A DNA stretch of 64,000 bases from Aquitalea aquatilis (GCF_005155025.1 NZ_CP039731.1:4278001-4342000); one strand, 5' to 3'. Counted from the first letter of the stretch, positions 30,609 through 43,484 are shown. Numbers and translations are program-made. The notes: generated by a model from the sequence alone, not told the origin.

Positions 30609-31316
30609 TCAGCCATAGACGCCCTGCAACCAGCGCCGATAAATGGCATCGGCCTGGGCGTGGCTCTGTGGCATCCCCTCCTCCAGCGAAGCTGCAATCT
30701 GCGCCACCGACATGACGCTGGGCAGATCATGGGCATCGATCTCCTGATAACCCACCTGCAACCACTGCCGGATCATTTCTACCTTCACCTCGCAATGAAA
30801 CTGCATGCCCAGGTGCCGGCCATCGTACAGATAAGCCTGGTTGCGACAATAAGCGCTGCTGGCCAGCAAGCTGGCACCTTGCGGCAAGTCGAAGCTGTCG
30901 CTATGCCACTGAAAAACACGCAAGGACGCGCGCTGGCCAAACCACTCATCCGCTCCCGGCTCGGCTTGCAGATCGATCCAGCCGATTTCCGGGATTGCAG
31001 CCTTGCGTACCTGCGCCCCAAGCGCCCGGGCCAGCAGCTGGCCACCCAGGCAGTGCCCAATCACCGGCACATCAGCAGCCACTGCCCGCCGCAGGAAATC
31101 AATCTCCGGCAGAATCCAGTCATGCTCTGTCTCGTCGTTTACGCTCATCGGGCCACCAAAGGTGGCGATGCCGGCGTAAGTTGACACATCAGCGGGCAGC
31201 ACATCACCGGCATAGACCTTGAAAATGCGTGAAGGGATGCTCTGGCAGTTTAGATAATCGAGAAAATACTCTGGTCCATCCAGCGCTACATGCTGAATGA
31301 TGGCGATAGGCTTCAT
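30609..31316 (-). CDS. class I glutamine amidotransferase domain protein
   Basis: The 235-residue protein is a stand-alone class I amidotransferase domain, with nucleophile C89 in GHCLGGQLLA and the histidine-glutamate pair in MQFHCEVK. Relatives are annotated as GMP-synthase-like or GuaA-like hydrolases of unknown substrate. It runs opposite the tsaB operon, and no synthase partner is adjacent, so the substrate is unknown. Confidence 0.88.
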   Translation of the reverse strand: MKPIAIIQHVALDGPEYFLDYLNCQSIPSRIFKVYAGDVLPADVSTYAGIATFGGPMSVNDETEHDWILPEIDFLRRAVAADVPVIGHCLGGQLLARALGAQVRKAAIPEIGWIDLQAEPGADEWFGQRASLRVFQWHSDSFDLPQGASLLASSAYCRNQAYLYDGRHLGMQFHCEVKVEMIRQWLQVGYQEIDAHDLPSVMSVAQIAASLEEGMPQSHAQADAIYRRWLQGVYG

Positions 31317-31493
31317 GTCGTTTCCTCATGCTCACCTGGCACCCAATCGATGCAAAAATGATCACAAAAAAATTTAAAAAGCCAATATAGATGAATTAAT
31401 ACAGGCAATGAATTGATACTTGATCAAATCATCAAGAGGCCAGCCGAAGTGCGCCTCAGAAACAACACAATAATCCCGTACATGGCAGGCAAT

Positions 31494-31526
31494 AAAAAAC
31501 CCTTCTCCGTGCACCAGAGAAGGGCT
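31494..31526 (-). terminator. rho-independent terminator of rpmB-rpmG
   Basis: On the reverse strand CCCTTCTC and GAGAAGGG form an 8-bp stem followed by six T residues, 25 bp after the rpmG stop. Confidence 0.88.
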
Positions 31527-31550
31527 CTTGAACGTTACCGAAAAACAAGC

Positions 31551-31706
31551 TTACTTCAGCTTGGTTTCCTTGTAGATAACGTGTTTACGGACAACGGGAT
31601 CAAATTTTTTGATCTCCATTTTTTCCGGCATCGTGCGCTTGTTCTTCGTAGTGGTATAGAAGTGGCCAGTGCCGGCTGTGGATTCAAGCTTGATTTTATC
31701 GCGCAT
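31551..31706 (-). CDS. rpmG: 50S ribosomal protein L33
   Basis: The 51-residue product begins [20 protein letters not shown], ends in [10 protein letters not shown] and is rich in lysine, matching L33. This form has no zinc-binding cysteines. It lies 34 bp after rpmB, the usual rpmB-rpmG pair, and is followed by a terminator. Confidence 0.95.
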   Translation of the reverse strand: MRDKIKLESTAGTGHFYTTTKNKRTMPEKMEIKKFDPVVRKHVIYKETKLK

Positions 31707-31740
31707 TGTATAACCTATCTGTCGCTATCTAGTTGACCGC

Positions 31741-31974
31741 TTAGATCTCGCCACGAGCGCGCAGATCTGCCAGCACTACATCGATACCAACTTTATCGAT
31801 AGTACGCAGTGCAGCGTTGGATACGCGCAGGCGCACCCAGCGGTTTTCGCTTTCTACCCAGAACTTGCGGTACTGCAAGTTCGGCAGGAAACGACGTTTC
31901 GTCTTGTTGTTGGCGTGGGAAACATTGTTCCCGGTCATCGGACGTTTGCCGGTGACTTTGCAAACACGCGCCAT
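31741..31974 (-). CDS. rpmB: 50S ribosomal protein L28
   Basis: The 77-residue basic protein starts [21 protein letters not shown] and contains KRRFLPNLQ and [12 protein letters not shown], as in L28. It is the first gene of the rpmB-rpmG operon. The 268-bp spacer to the divergent pyrG (31975-32242) must hold both promoters. I see no gene in it. Confidence 0.97.
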   Translation of the reverse strand: MARVCKVTGKRPMTGNNVSHANNKTKRRFLPNLQYRKFWVESENRWVRLRVSNAALRTIDKVGIDVVLADLRARGEI

Positions 31975-32230
31975 GTTAACACTCCCAAAACCGGTAAAAG
32001 CTGGCTTTATACCATGAAAAAAGCCAGCGATTCAAGCATGATGCGCACCTTCCGCAGAAAGCACGATCTCGTATATGAAACAGTCGGGGCGGATTGTAAC
32101 GGAATTACCACAAACACGCGAGTGCAACATGCAATTGCCCGAAGCAAGTGTTGCATTCATTGTTGCAACAAGCGGTGCCATGGCGGTTCAAATCCAAGCG
32201 ATTTCAGGTTAAAATCCCGGATTCCCATAG

Positions 32231-33883
<1,653 letters not shown>

Positions 33884-33885
33884 GC

Positions 33886-34737
33886 ATGAAACTGTGCGGA
33901 TTCGAAGTCGGCCTCAACCAGCCCCTGTTCCTGATCGCCGGCCCCTGCGTGATCGAAAGCGAACAGATGGCTCTGGACACCGCCGGTCAGCTGAAGGAAA
34001 TCACCAGCGAACTGGGCATCAACTTCATCTACAAGTCGAGCTATGACAAGGCCAACCGTTCTTCCGGCACCTCGTTTCGCGGCTTCGGCATCGATGAAGG
34101 CCTGCGCATCCTGGACGAAGTAAAGCGCCAGATCGGCGTTCCCGTCTTGACCGATGTACACGCAGAGAGTGAAATCGCCCAGGTCGCCAGCGTGGTGGAT
34201 GTGCTGCAGACCCCGGCCTTCCTGTGCCGCCAGACCGACTTCATCCGCGCAGTTGCGCAATGCGGCAAACCGGTCAACATCAAGAAGGGCCAGTTCCTGG
34301 CACCGGGCGACATGAAAAATGTCATCGACAAAGCCCGTGCTGCCGCACTGGAAGCCGGCTTGCCGGAAGACAGCTTCATGAGCTGCGAGCGTGGCGTGTC
34401 TTTTGGTTATAACAACCTGGTATCGGACATGCGCTCGCTGATGATCATGCGCAAAACCGGCTGCCCGGTCGTTTACGATGCCACCCACTCGGTACAACTG
34501 CCAGGCGGACAAGGCAGCTCTTCCGGCGGACAGCGCGAATTCGTGCCGGTACTGGCGCGTGCGGCCGTGGCTGCTGGCATTGCCGGCATCTTCATGGAAA
34601 CCCACCCCAACCCGGCATGTGCCATGTCCGACGGCCCCAATGCCTGGCCGCTGGGCCGCATGAAAGAACTGCTGGCCACGCTGCAACAGCTGGACAGCCT
34701 GGTCAAGCAAAGTGCCTGGCCGGAACACTCGCTGTAA
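33886..34737 (+). CDS. kdsA: 3-deoxy-D-manno-octulosonate 8-phosphate synthase
   Basis: KdsA condenses PEP with arabinose 5-phosphate to make KDO-8-P for lipopolysaccharide. The 283-residue protein has [31 protein letters not shown] and [10 protein letters not shown], all standard for the family. The pyrG-kdsA-eno-ftsB order is common in beta- and gammaproteobacteria. Confidence 0.97.
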   Translation: MKLCGFEVGLNQPLFLIAGPCVIESEQMALDTAGQLKEITSELGINFIYKSSYDKANRSSGTSFRGFGIDEGLRILDEVKRQIGVPVLTDVHAESEIAQVASVVDVLQTPAFLCRQTDFIRAVAQCGKPVNIKKGQFLAPGDMKNVIDKARAAALEAGLPEDSFMSCERGVSFGYNNLVSDMRSLMIMRKTGCPVVYDATHSVQLPGGQGSSSGGQREFVPVLARAAVAAGIAGIFMETHPNPACAMSDGPNAWPLGRMKELLATLQQLDSLVKQSAWPEHSL

Positions 34738-34773
34738 TACGTTTTCGCTCCATCTGTGGTAACAAGTTTTCTG

Positions 34774-36128
<1,355 letters not shown>

Positions 36129-36136
36129 GCTGAACT

Positions 36137-36427
36137 ATGCGCTGGCTGACCCTGACTCTGGTAACCCTGCTGATCGCCTTGCAATGGCCCTTGTGGTTTG
36201 GCAAGGGGAGCTGGCTCAGGGTCTGGCAGCTGGACAAGCAACTGCAGGAACAGCGGGCCGTCACGCAAAAGCTGATAGCCCGCAATGCAGCACTGGATGC
36301 CGAAGTACGTGATCTGAAGCAAGGAACTGACGCGATTGAGGAGAGAGCGCGAAACGAACTTGGTATGATCCGCAATGGTGAGGTATTTTTTCAATTACTG
36401 GATCCGGCCGCCTCTGCAAAACATTGA
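36137..36427 (+). CDS. ftsB: cell division protein FtsB
   Basis: FtsB is the bitopic divisome subunit that joins FtsL and FtsQ. The 96-residue product has one N-terminal membrane helix (about 5-20), then a coiled coil and the conserved [20 protein letters not shown] segment. Its place after eno is the standard one. Confidence 0.94.
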   Translation: MRWLTLTLVTLLIALQWPLWFGKGSWLRVWQLDKQLQEQRAVTQKLIARNAALDAEVRDLKQGTDAIEERARNELGMIRNGEVFFQLLDPAASAKH

Positions 36428-36503
36428 CTAAGCCCATCCAAACCTTCACCCTCCTAGACTAAAAATAATTATGGCTGGCTTTAAAACTTCCAGGGTTTGG
36501 TCA

Positions 36504-38288
36504 ATGACAACACAGAATCCGATTGAGGTTGCACGCGAAACGCTCAAGCAGCTGAGCATGCGCAAATTGCTGCCAACACCGGAAAATTTCGAGCGCGTCT
36601 ACCACGAGCTCACACAAGCCCCTATCGAGCGCGACAACAAGCTGGGCACCCAGCTGCTGCGGGCACTGGAAACCATTCCAGCCGAAACCCCACAGAGCAA
36701 GACTTCCCTGCTGCGCATCAAACAAGCCACCGACGAGTCGCGCTGGGAACAACTGCCACAGCTGGCCATTGATTTTCTGCGGCTGGCACTGACCGAGAGC
36801 AATCTGACCCAGACCTGGGGCAGCCTGATACAAAGCCTGATCCGCAGCTGGGATCTGCGCCTGCCCGACCTGCCACAACATCACAAGCAGGCCGCACTGG
36901 AGCGGGTGCTGATCAACTATGGCAACCAGCCCGAAGAGCTCAATACCAAACTGTCGGCACTGGTCAGAAACTGGAGCGCCCCTGCCAGCCAGCGCGAAGC
37001 GCTAGCCATGCCGGATGATCCGGCAAGCATCGGCAGCAATATTCCCACCGTAGCAGGCCAGGACAATAGCAGCTGGCCGCTATGGCAACGTACGCTGGCC
37101 TTTGCCCTCAAGCACGGGCTGGAACCGCGCCTGATCAGCATGCCGGACATGGTGGAATCGCTGGAAGCGCTGATACGCGAGCTGGAACAGGTTTGCGACG
37201 ACGCCAGCCTCAGCGTCTACATGCCCAAGCTGCGCGGTTTCATGATCAAGCTGGAACTGCAAACCCAGCAGGAAGGCCGCCTGGTTTCCGGGCTGACCAA
37301 TCTGCTGCGCCTGTTGCTGGACAATGTCGCCGAGATCAACCGCTCGGATGATTACCTGGTCGGTCAGGTCCATTCGCTGCAGGAAGTGCTGTCGCACCAG
37401 CCGCTGTCGATGCAGCAGGTGTACCAGCTGGAAACCAGCCTGAAAGAAGTCATCCGCAAGCAGGGCATGCTGAAGAGCACACTGGACGAAGCCACCAGCT
37501 CGCTGCGCACCCTGCTGGACCGCTTCATCTCGCGCCTGGCGCTGATGACCGACACCACCGACGACTTCCACAGCAAGATCAGCAAACATAGCGAAAAATT
37601 GAAGCAAACCAGCAATGTCGAAGAGCTGAGCGGCATCATTGGTTCGCTGATGGAAGACACCTCGCTGATGCAGCTGGACCTGACTCGTTCGCGCGACGAA
37701 CTCTTGTCAGCCCGCGAGCAGGTAGAAGCCGCCGAACAGCGCATCAACGAACTGGAAAACGCACTCGAAGCCGCCAGCGCCAAGGTGAAGGAAGACCAAC
37801 TGACCGGCGCCTACAACCGCCGCGGTCTGGCCGAGCATTTCCAGCGCGAGATCAGCCGTGCCGAGCGCACCAGCAGCGACCTGAGCGTCGCCTTGATCGA
37901 CGTCGACAATTTCAAGCAGCTCAACGACCGCTATGGCCACCTGACTGGCGATGACGCCCTGAAATATCTGGTGGACGTGATCAAGCACAATCTGCGTCCG
38001 GCCGACATCGTCGCCCGTTTTGGCGGTGAAGAATTTGTCCTGCTCATGCCGGATACGCCGGTTGAAGAAGCCATCGACACGGTGCAGCGACTCCAGCGCG
38101 AACTGACCCGCACCTTCTTCATGGCCAATAACGACCGGCTGGTCATCACCTTCAGCGCCGGCGTGGCCAAATGGCATCTGGGCGAGCAAGACATCGAAGT
38201 GATCGAGCGTGCCGACCAGGCCATGTATCAGGCCAAGATCAGCGGCAAGAACCGGGTCATTTCAGCCGAGCCAGACCGTATCATCTGA
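36504..38288 (+). CDS. diguanylate cyclase (GGDEF protein)
   Basis: The 594-residue protein has a long helical N-terminal region without membrane segments. A coiled coil (about 420-450) precedes the C-terminal GGDEF domain. The active site reads RFGGEEFVLLMPDT, and an RPAD inhibitory-site motif sits exactly five residues before GGEEF, so it is probably an active, feedback-inhibited c-di-GMP synthase. I chose ATG at 36504 (MTTQNPIEVARETLKQL), preceded by AGGG. An in-frame ATG at 36471 lacks a ribosome site. The input signal is unknown. Confidence 0.9.
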   Translation: MTTQNPIEVARETLKQLSMRKLLPTPENFERVYHELTQAPIERDNKLGTQLLRALETIPAETPQSKTSLLRIKQATDESRWEQLPQLAIDFLRLALTESNLTQTWGSLIQSLIRSWDLRLPDLPQHHKQAALERVLINYGNQPEELNTKLSALVRNWSAPASQREALAMPDDPASIGSNIPTVAGQDNSSWPLWQRTLAFALKHGLEPRLISMPDMVESLEALIRELEQVCDDASLSVYMPKLRGFMIKLELQTQQEGRLVSGLTNLLRLLLDNVAEINRSDDYLVGQVHSLQEVLSHQPLSMQQVYQLETSLKEVIRKQGMLKSTLDEATSSLRTLLDRFISRLALMTDTTDDFHSKISKHSEKLKQTSNVEELSGIIGSLMEDTSLMQLDLTRSRDELLSAREQVEAAEQRINELENALEAASAKVKEDQLTGAYNRRGLAEHFQREISRAERTSSDLSVALIDVDNFKQLNDRYGHLTGDDALKYLVDVIKHNLRPADIVARFGGEEFVLLMPDTPVEEAIDTVQRLQRELTRTFFMANNDRLVITFSAGVAKWHLGEQDIEVIERADQAMYQAKISGKNRVISAEPDRII

Positions 38289-38304
38289 GTCACGCAGTCA
38301 ACAC

Positions 38305-38336
38305 AAAAAAAACCGGGGAGCTACCCCGGTTTTTTC
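38305..38336. terminator. bidirectional terminator between the diguanylate cyclase and rnfH
   Basis: AACCGGGG and CCCCGGTT pair around a short loop, with an A run before and a T run after, so the hairpin can end both convergent transcripts. Confidence 0.93.
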
Positions 38337-38646
38337 ATTCTGCGCTACCGCCCTTGCTCATGCCCTTGCCGGCCTCAGCCCGCTGTCGCCGCACAGCTTT
38401 CGGGTCTGCCTGCAAGGGGCGGTAAATCTCTACCCGGTCCCCCTCGCGCAGCACGGTATCCGGCTTGATGGCCTTGCTGAAAATACCCAGCTTGAGAGCC
38501 GCAGCATCGATAATGGGAAACTGCGCCAGAATGCCCGACTCCCGCACCGCCTGCTCCGCCGTCGTCCCCACTGCCACCTGCATGGCCATGATGCGCTGCC
38601 GTTGCGGCAAGGCACAGGCGACCTCGATCCGAATCAGCTCAGTCAT
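38335..38646 (-). CDS. rnfH: RnfH-family protein
   Basis: The 103-residue protein starts MTELIRIEVACALPQRQ and is a beta-grasp protein of the RnfH (UPF0125) family, which has no firmly known function. It overlaps the end of ratA by 8 bp. The ratA-rnfH pair next to divergent smpB is widely conserved. A longer frame from 38667 would overlap ratA further and is unlikely. Confidence 0.88.
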   Translation of the reverse strand: MTELIRIEVACALPQRQRIMAMQVAVGTTAEQAVRESGILAQFPIIDAAALKLGIFSKAIKPDTVLREGDRVEIYRPLQADPKAVRRQRAEAGKGMSKGGSAE

Positions 38647-39076
38647 CGCCATAGACCTTGTCGGCATGTTTGATAAAGGCGTCCACCAGCGTGCCGGAGA
38701 TATGGCCGAACACCGGGCCGATCACCTTTTCCAGCAGCTTGCTGGAAAACTCGTAGCGCAGGGTGAACTCCACCTTGCAGCCAAAATCGCCCAGCGGGGT
38801 AAATTGCCACAAGCCCTGCAAGTGCTGGAAAGGCCCCTCGACCAGCTCCATCAGAATGCTTTCGCCATCACGCAGGGTATTGCGGGTAGTGAAATGCTGG
38901 CGAATCTTCAGGTAATCAATATGCAGGCTGGCTACCTGCTGATCGCCCTCACGCGAATGCTCTTCTGCCTTGGCGCACCAGGGCAGGAAACGCGGGTAAT
39001 TTTCCACCTTGTCTACCAGAGCAAACATCTGCGCCGGGGTATGACCAACCAGGACTTTCTTTTCTACAACCTGCAT
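38639..39076 (-). CDS. ratA: ubiquinone-binding START-like protein RatA
   Basis: The 145-residue protein of the START/polyketide-cyclase fold begins MQVVEKKVLVGHTPAQMFALV and contains YPRFLPWC and a C-terminal LVDAFIKHADKVYG segment. E. coli RatA is described as a ribosome-association toxin, and homologues are Coq10-like, so the exact role is uncertain. ATG at 39076 fits the family start better than an ATG 15 bp upstream. Confidence 0.88.
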   Translation of the reverse strand: MQVVEKKVLVGHTPAQMFALVDKVENYPRFLPWCAKAEEHSREGDQQVASLHIDYLKIRQHFTTRNTLRDGESILMELVEGPFQHLQGLWQFTPLGDFGCKVEFTLRYEFSSKLLEKVIGPVFGHISGTLVDAFIKHADKVYGDD

Positions 39077-39254
39077 GGGGAAGCCGCACATTGTGCAAAA
39101 TGATTCAAGCTGGCAAGTTTACCAAAAGCCGCCCCGGCTGTCCGTGCCTGTCCCGCAGCCGATTTCAAGCTGCTGATTTTCAGGAATTTTGGCCTGGACG
39201 CAGCTTCTGGTAGAATGCCGGATTCCCTTTTAAAGCCACGGAAATCTCAGGCTC

Positions 39255-39710
39255 ATGAGCATCATCCAGAACCGCAAAGCCTTCCATGATTACTTCATCG
39301 AGGAAGAACTCGAGGCCGGGCTTGTGCTGGAAGGGTGGGAAGTCAAGGCCATACGCGCCGGACGCGTCCAGCTCAAGGAAAGCTATATCGACTGGAAAAA
39401 CGGCGCTTTCTGGCTGATTGGCTGCCACATCACCGCTCTGCAGTCGGCCTCCACCCATGTCAAGCCAGACCCGGTACGCCCGCGCAAGCTGCTGATGTCC
39501 CAATCAGAAATGAACCGCTTCATCGGCAAGGTGGAACGCGCCGGCTACACCATGATGGCGCTGGACCTGCACTACAGCAAAGGCAATATCAAGGCCCAGG
39601 TTGGCCTGGCCAAGGGCAAGAAGCTGCACGACAAGCGTGACACGGAAAAAGACCGTGAATGGCAGCGTGAAAAGCAGCGCTTCATGAAGAACCAACGAGG
39701 TGGCGAATGA
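39255..39710 (+). CDS. smpB: SsrA-binding protein SmpB
   Basis: SmpB delivers tmRNA to stalled ribosomes. The 151-residue protein starts [22 protein letters not shown] and contains [18 protein letters not shown] and [13 protein letters not shown], all family hallmarks. The ssrA gene itself is not in the window. It overlaps the next gene by 4 bp. Confidence 0.97.
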   Translation: MSIIQNRKAFHDYFIEEELEAGLVLEGWEVKAIRAGRVQLKESYIDWKNGAFWLIGCHITALQSASTHVKPDPVRPRKLLMSQSEMNRFIGKVERAGYTMMALDLHYSKGNIKAQVGLAKGKKLHDKRDTEKDREWQREKQRFMKNQRGGE

Positions 39711-40063
39711 AAAAGAGCGCCGCCCTGCCCATTGCACTGATCTGCCTGGGTTCGGTGTGGTTTCTCAAAAGCACCGCCCTGCTGCCAAACACCTCCACCC
39801 TGCTTTCCCTGCTACTGGCAGCTGCAGGGTGTCTATTATTGATCATCGACGGCTTCAACAAATCCACCCTGATCAGCAGCCCGCTGCTGGTCTATGCCGG
39901 TGCCGCCATCTATCTGCGCGACAATATGGGCCTGCAATTGAGCCACCTGTTGTCGCTGGGCATGGTCGTGATGGGCTTGTTGATGCTGCTGGCACGTAGT
40001 GACCGCATTCCGGAGCGCAGCCTGCGCTGGCGCTCCATGCTGGAAGACCAGGACAAATCCTGA
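39707..40063 (+). CDS. small membrane protein of unknown function
   Basis: The 118-residue protein has four hydrophobic segments (about residues 7-23, 29-47, 56-72 and 80-98) and a charged C-terminal tail ([19 protein letters not shown]). I do not recognise the family with certainty. It resembles short LiaF/DUF5668-like membrane proteins in layout. ATGA overlap with smpB suggests coupled translation, and guaA follows after 65 bp. Confidence 0.8.
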   Translation: MKKSAALPIALICLGSVWFLKSTALLPNTSTLLSLLLAAAGCLLLIIDGFNKSTLISSPLLVYAGAAIYLRDNMGLQLSHLLSLGMVVMGLLMLLARSDRIPERSLRWRSMLEDQDKS

Positions 40064-40128
40064 TCCGGCACACCATTTACCCATTGAACGACAGGCCCTA
40101 GGGCCAACGGAACCTTTCAAGGACAGGC

Positions 40129-41706
40129 ATGGACAAGATCCTCATTCTCGACTTCGGCTCTCAAGTTACCCAGTTGATTGCCCGCCGCGTACGCGAAGCT
40201 CACGTCTACTGTGAGCTTCATTCGTTTGACATGCCGATTGAAGAAATCCGTGCATTCGGCCCCAAGGCCATCATTCTGTCAGGCGGCCCCAACTCGGTGT
40301 ACGAATCGGACTATCAGGCCGATCCGGCCCTGTTCGAACTCGGCGTTCCGGTGCTGGGCATCTGCTACGGCATGCAGTTCATGGCACAAAGCCTGGGCGG
40401 CAAGGTAGAAGCCGGTGACAAGCGCGAATTTGGCTACGCCCAAATCCAGGCACGCCATCACTCCAAGCTGCTGGAAGGCCTGCAAGACCACATCGACGAT
40501 GCCGGCAACGGTTTCCTGGATGTGTGGATGAGCCACGGCGACAAGGTAACCGCCCTGCCGGCCGGTTTCCACGTCATCGCCGAAACCCCGTCCTGCCCCA
40601 TCGCCGCCATGGCCGATGAAGCACGCGGCTACTACGGCGTGCAGTTCCACCCGGAAGTCACCCATACCAAGCGCGGCACCGAAATGATCCATCGTTTCGT
40701 ACTGCACGTGGCAGGTGCCCTTCCTAGCTGGACCATGCCCAACTACATCGACGAAGCGGTCAAGAAAATCCGTGACCAGGTAGGCGATGAAGAAGTCATC
40801 CTCGGCCTGTCCGGCGGCGTGGATAGCTCGGTTGCTGCCGCCCTGATCCATCGCGCCATCGGCCCGCAACTGACCTGCGTCTTCGTTGACCACGGCCTGC
40901 TGCGCCTGAACGAAGGCAAGATGGTAATGGAGATGTTTGCACAGAACCTGGGCGTGAAAGTCATCCACGTGGATGCCACCGAACAGTTCATGGGCAAGCT
41001 GGCCGGCGAAACCGATCCGGAAAAGAAGCGCAAGATCATTGGCGGCGAATTCGTCGAAGTGTTCCAGGCCGAATCCAACAAGCTGAGCAATGCCAAGTGG
41101 CTGGCCCAGGGCACCATCTACCCGGACGTGATCGAATCGGCCGGTGCCAAAACCAAAAAGGCCCACACCATCAAGAGCCACCACAATGTGGGCGGCCTGC
41201 CGGAAGACATGAACCTCAAGCTGCTGGAACCGCTGCGCGAGCTGTTCAAGGACGAAGTACGCCAGTTGGGCGTGGCGCTCGGCCTGCCGCACGACATGGT
41301 GTATCGCCACCCCTTCCCGGGCCCGGGCCTGGGCGTGCGCATCCTGGGTGAAGTCAAAATGGAATACGCCGACCTGCTGCGCCAGGCTGACGCCATCTTC
41401 ATCGAAGAGTTGCGCAATACCGTGGACGAAAAGACCGGCAAGAACTGGTACGACCTCACCAGCCAGGCTTTTGCCGTGTTCCTGCCGGTAAAATCGGTTG
41501 GTGTAATGGGCGATGGCCGCACTTACGACTACGTGGTGGCACTGCGCGCCGTGGTGACCAGCGACTTCATGACCGCCCACTGGGCCGAACTGCCCTATGC
41601 ACTGCTGGGCCGCGCCTCCAACCGCATCATCAACGAAGTGCGCGGCATCAACCGCGTGGTTTACGATGTGTCGGGCAAACCACCGGCAACGATTGAGTGG
41701 GAATAA
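40129..41706 (+). CDS. guaA: GMP synthase (glutamine-hydrolysing)
   Basis: GuaA aminates XMP to GMP. The 525-residue protein has the glutaminase domain ([18 protein letters not shown], nucleophilic cysteine in [12 protein letters not shown]). The ATP pyrophosphatase loop is [15 protein letters not shown], and the dimerisation domain ends PPATIEWE. The reading frame is complete, so the prophage inserted without breaking it. The last codons (ATTGAGTGGGAATAA) match the known attachment region of guaA-targeting integrases. Confidence 0.98.
   Translation: MDKILILDFGSQVTQLIARRVREAHVYCELHSFDMPIEEIRAFGPKAIILSGGPNSVYESDYQADPALFELGVPVLGICYGMQFMAQSLGGKVEAGDKREFGYAQIQARHHSKLLEGLQDHIDDAGNGFLDVWMSHGDKVTALPAGFHVIAETPSCPIAAMADEARGYYGVQFHPEVTHTKRGTEMIHRFVLHVAGALPSWTMPNYIDEAVKKIRDQVGDEEVILGLSGGVDSSVAAALIHRAIGPQLTCVFVDHGLLRLNEGKMVMEMFAQNLGVKVIHVDATEQFMGKLAGETDPEKKRKIIGGEFVEVFQAESNKLSNAKWLAQGTIYPDVIESAGAKTKKAHTIKSHHNVGGLPEDMNLKLLEPLRELFKDEVRQLGVALGLPHDMVYRHPFPGPGLGVRILGEVKMEYADLLRQADAIFIEELRNTVDEKTGKNWYDLTSQAFAVFLPVKSVGVMGDGRTYDYVVALRAVVTSDFMTAHWAELPYALLGRASNRIINEVRGINRVVYDVSGKPPATIEWE
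41692..41706 (+). other. candidate attachment site (att) at the 3' end of guaA
   Basis: Many genomic islands and prophages insert in the last bases of guaA, reconstituting the C terminus. Here ATTGAGTGGGAATAA ends guaA, the integrase starts 296 bp later, and prophage genes follow to the window end. The partner repeat should lie beyond position 64000, so the site is inferred. Confidence 0.6.
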
Positions 41707-41751
41707 TATAACGTTAGTCGCTGACATTCGGCAGCTATCGTGAAATCCAAC

Positions 41752-41784
41752 AGCCCCGGCCTTTTGCTCGGGGCTTTCTCTTTT
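41752..41784 (+). terminator. terminator after guaA
   Basis: AGCCCCG and CGGGGCT pair, followed by a T-rich tail (TTCTCTTTT). If the attachment site is the guaA 3' end, this terminator belongs to the prophage and now ends the host guaA transcript. Confidence 0.85.
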
Positions 41785-41809
41785 CTGCTTTCGGCAACTA
41801 TTGATTGAA

Positions 41810-42000
41810 GACGGAAATTTTTACCGGTATTCTTGACGGTAATCCACTTCCGTTTCATCGACTCCATTCACCATACCGTTACCTCACATTGTGTCGTTTG
41901 ACGGTATCAAACAGGCTGAAACTCAGCACTGGCGCGGCTTGTAGCGGTTTTACCGTCAGCCCGGGCGATGACGGTAAAAACCCGCACCCGGAGACGGTAA
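41810..42000. promoter_or_regulatory. cluster of GACGGTAA-type sites upstream of int
   Basis: The 295-bp spacer between guaA and int holds repeated octamers. GACGGTAA occurs at 41835, 41970 and 41993. Its reverse TTACCGTC is at 41950, and the near matches GACGGAAA and GACGGTAT are at 41810 and 41900. A further TTACCGTC lies inside int at 42306. The number and spacing suit arm-type sites bound by the integrase N-terminal domain. No gene is seen in the spacer. Confidence 0.55.
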
Positions 42001-42001
42001 C

Positions 42002-43207
42002 GTGCTCACAGATACCAAGCTGAAGAACCTCAAGCCCCAGGAAAAGCTCTACAAGGTCGCCGACCGTGACGGCCTGTATGTAGCCGTCTCCCCTGCCGGT
42101 ACCGTTACCTTCCGTTACGACTACCGCCTGAATGGCCGCCGGGAAACCCTTACCATTGGCCGTTATGGGCCTGCCGGGCTCTCCCTGGCCGCTGCGCGCG
42201 AGGCCCTGATCGAGGCCAAGAAAGACATCGCTGCCGGCAAGTCGCCGGCCAAGGAAAAGCAGCGCGGTAAACGGCAAGATCGGGCGGCAAAAACCTTCGG
42301 CGAATTTACCGTCAGCTGGCTGGCGGATTACGGTATGGCCGAGAGCACCAAGGCCATGCGAGAGAGCATTCTGAACCGCGATATCCTGCCGGTATTCCAG
42401 AATCACAAGCTCAGTGAAATTACCGACGAAGACCTGCGCAGCCTGTGCGACAAGATCAAAGGCCGTGGAGCTCCGGCCACTGCCGTGCACGCCCGGGAAA
42501 TCGTCCAGCAAATTTACCGTTGGGCCATCGAGCGTGGCCAGAAGGTAACGAACCCGGCCGATACCGTCAGCGCGTCGTCGATCGCTACATTCAAGCCGAA
42601 GGACCGCGCCCTCTCCCCCGACGAGATCCGCATCTTCTTCCAGCAGCTCGAGCACGTCAGCACGCTGCCGACGATCCGCCTGGCGCTCAAGCTGGTGCTG
42701 CTCACGATGGTGCGCAAGAGCGAGCTACTTAATGCGACCTGGGACGAGGTGAATTTTACCGACGCGGTATGGACGATCTCAGCGGACCGGATGAAGGCGC
42801 GCCGGCCGCACAACGTCTATCTGTCGCAGCAGAGCATGGACATCATCATCGCGCTCAAGACCTGTGCCGGCGGCTCCAAGTTCCTGCTGCCGTCGCGCTA
42901 TGAGGGCGACAAGGGAATGTCGAACGCGACCCTGAACCGGGTCATTGACGCGACGGTAGAGCGCGCCCAGGCGGCCGGGCTGCCGCTGGGGTCGTTCGGC
43001 GTGCATGACTTGCGGCGCACGGCCAGCACGCTACTGCATGAGGCGGGGTTCAATTCGGATTGGATCGAGAAGTGCTTGGCGCACGAGCAGAAGGGTGTTC
43101 GGGCGGTCTACAACAAGGCGGAATACGTGGATCAGCGGCGGGATATGCTGCAGCAGTGGGCGGACATGGTGGACGGGTGGATTGCCGGGGCCAAGAAAGA
43201 GGCCTGA
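42002..43207 (+). CDS. int: tyrosine-recombinase integrase
   Basis: The 401-residue integrase has an N-terminal arm-binding domain (about 1-85: TDTKLKNLKPQEKLYKVADRDGLYVAV) of the P4/DUF4102 kind, a core-binding domain and the catalytic domain. Catalytic residues fit R238 (MVRKSELLNATWDEV), H335 and R338 (HDLRR), H361 and Y370. The start is GTG at 42002, behind GGAGACGGTAAC. It probably catalyses insertion at guaA. It converges with the leftward early operon, which ends 16 bp beyond its stop. Confidence 0.95.
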   Translation: MLTDTKLKNLKPQEKLYKVADRDGLYVAVSPAGTVTFRYDYRLNGRRETLTIGRYGPAGLSLAAAREALIEAKKDIAAGKSPAKEKQRGKRQDRAAKTFGEFTVSWLADYGMAESTKAMRESILNRDILPVFQNHKLSEITDEDLRSLCDKIKGRGAPATAVHAREIVQQIYRWAIERGQKVTNPADTVSASSIATFKPKDRALSPDEIRIFFQQLEHVSTLPTIRLALKLVLLTMVRKSELLNATWDEVNFTDAVWTISADRMKARRPHNVYLSQQSMDIIIALKTCAGGSKFLLPSRYEGDKGMSNATLNRVIDATVERAQAAGLPLGSFGVHDLRRTASTLLHEAGFNSDWIEKCLAHEQKGVRAVYNKAEYVDQRRDMLQQWADMVDGWIAGAKKEA

Positions 43208-43223
43208 CCCCGGCCTGTGATGC

Positions 43224-43484
43224 TCATGCGGCCCTTTTGGTGGGCCGCGTCTTGCGCTGGTGCACATCCGGGCCCGGCGCTTTCTCTACGTCGTTGGCGG
43301 CTTCCTTGCGCGCCTCGATCCAGGCCACCACCTCGTCGTAATCCCACACCACGCAGCGCGAGGTCAGGTTGAAGCGCTTCGGGAATTTACCGTTGCGCTC
43401 CATCTCATAGATGGTCGAATCGGCCAGCGGGACCATCTTGCGCAGCTCGTCACGGCGGACGGTGCGTTTCAGCGGTGCATTCAT
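43224..43484 (-). CDS. AlpA-type DNA-binding protein, possible excisionase
   Basis: The 86-residue protein has the winged-helix layout of AlpA/excisionase proteins: a short basic start, VPLADSTIYEMERNGKFPKRF as helix-turn-helix and wing, then WDYDEVVAWIEARKEA. Proteins of this family activate or assist excision by the neighbouring integrase. It is the last gene of the leftward operon and its start overlaps the preceding stop by 4 bp. Confidence 0.82.
   Translation of the reverse strand: MNAPLKRTVRRDELRKMVPLADSTIYEMERNGKFPKRFNLTSRCVVWDYDEVVAWIEARKEAANDVEKAPGPDVHQRKTRPTKRAA

Noticed and set aside
39111-39254. tmRNA gene near smpB
   Set aside because: No tRNA-like ends or tag frame are seen in the spacer. 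No tRNA genes were recognised anywhere in the window.
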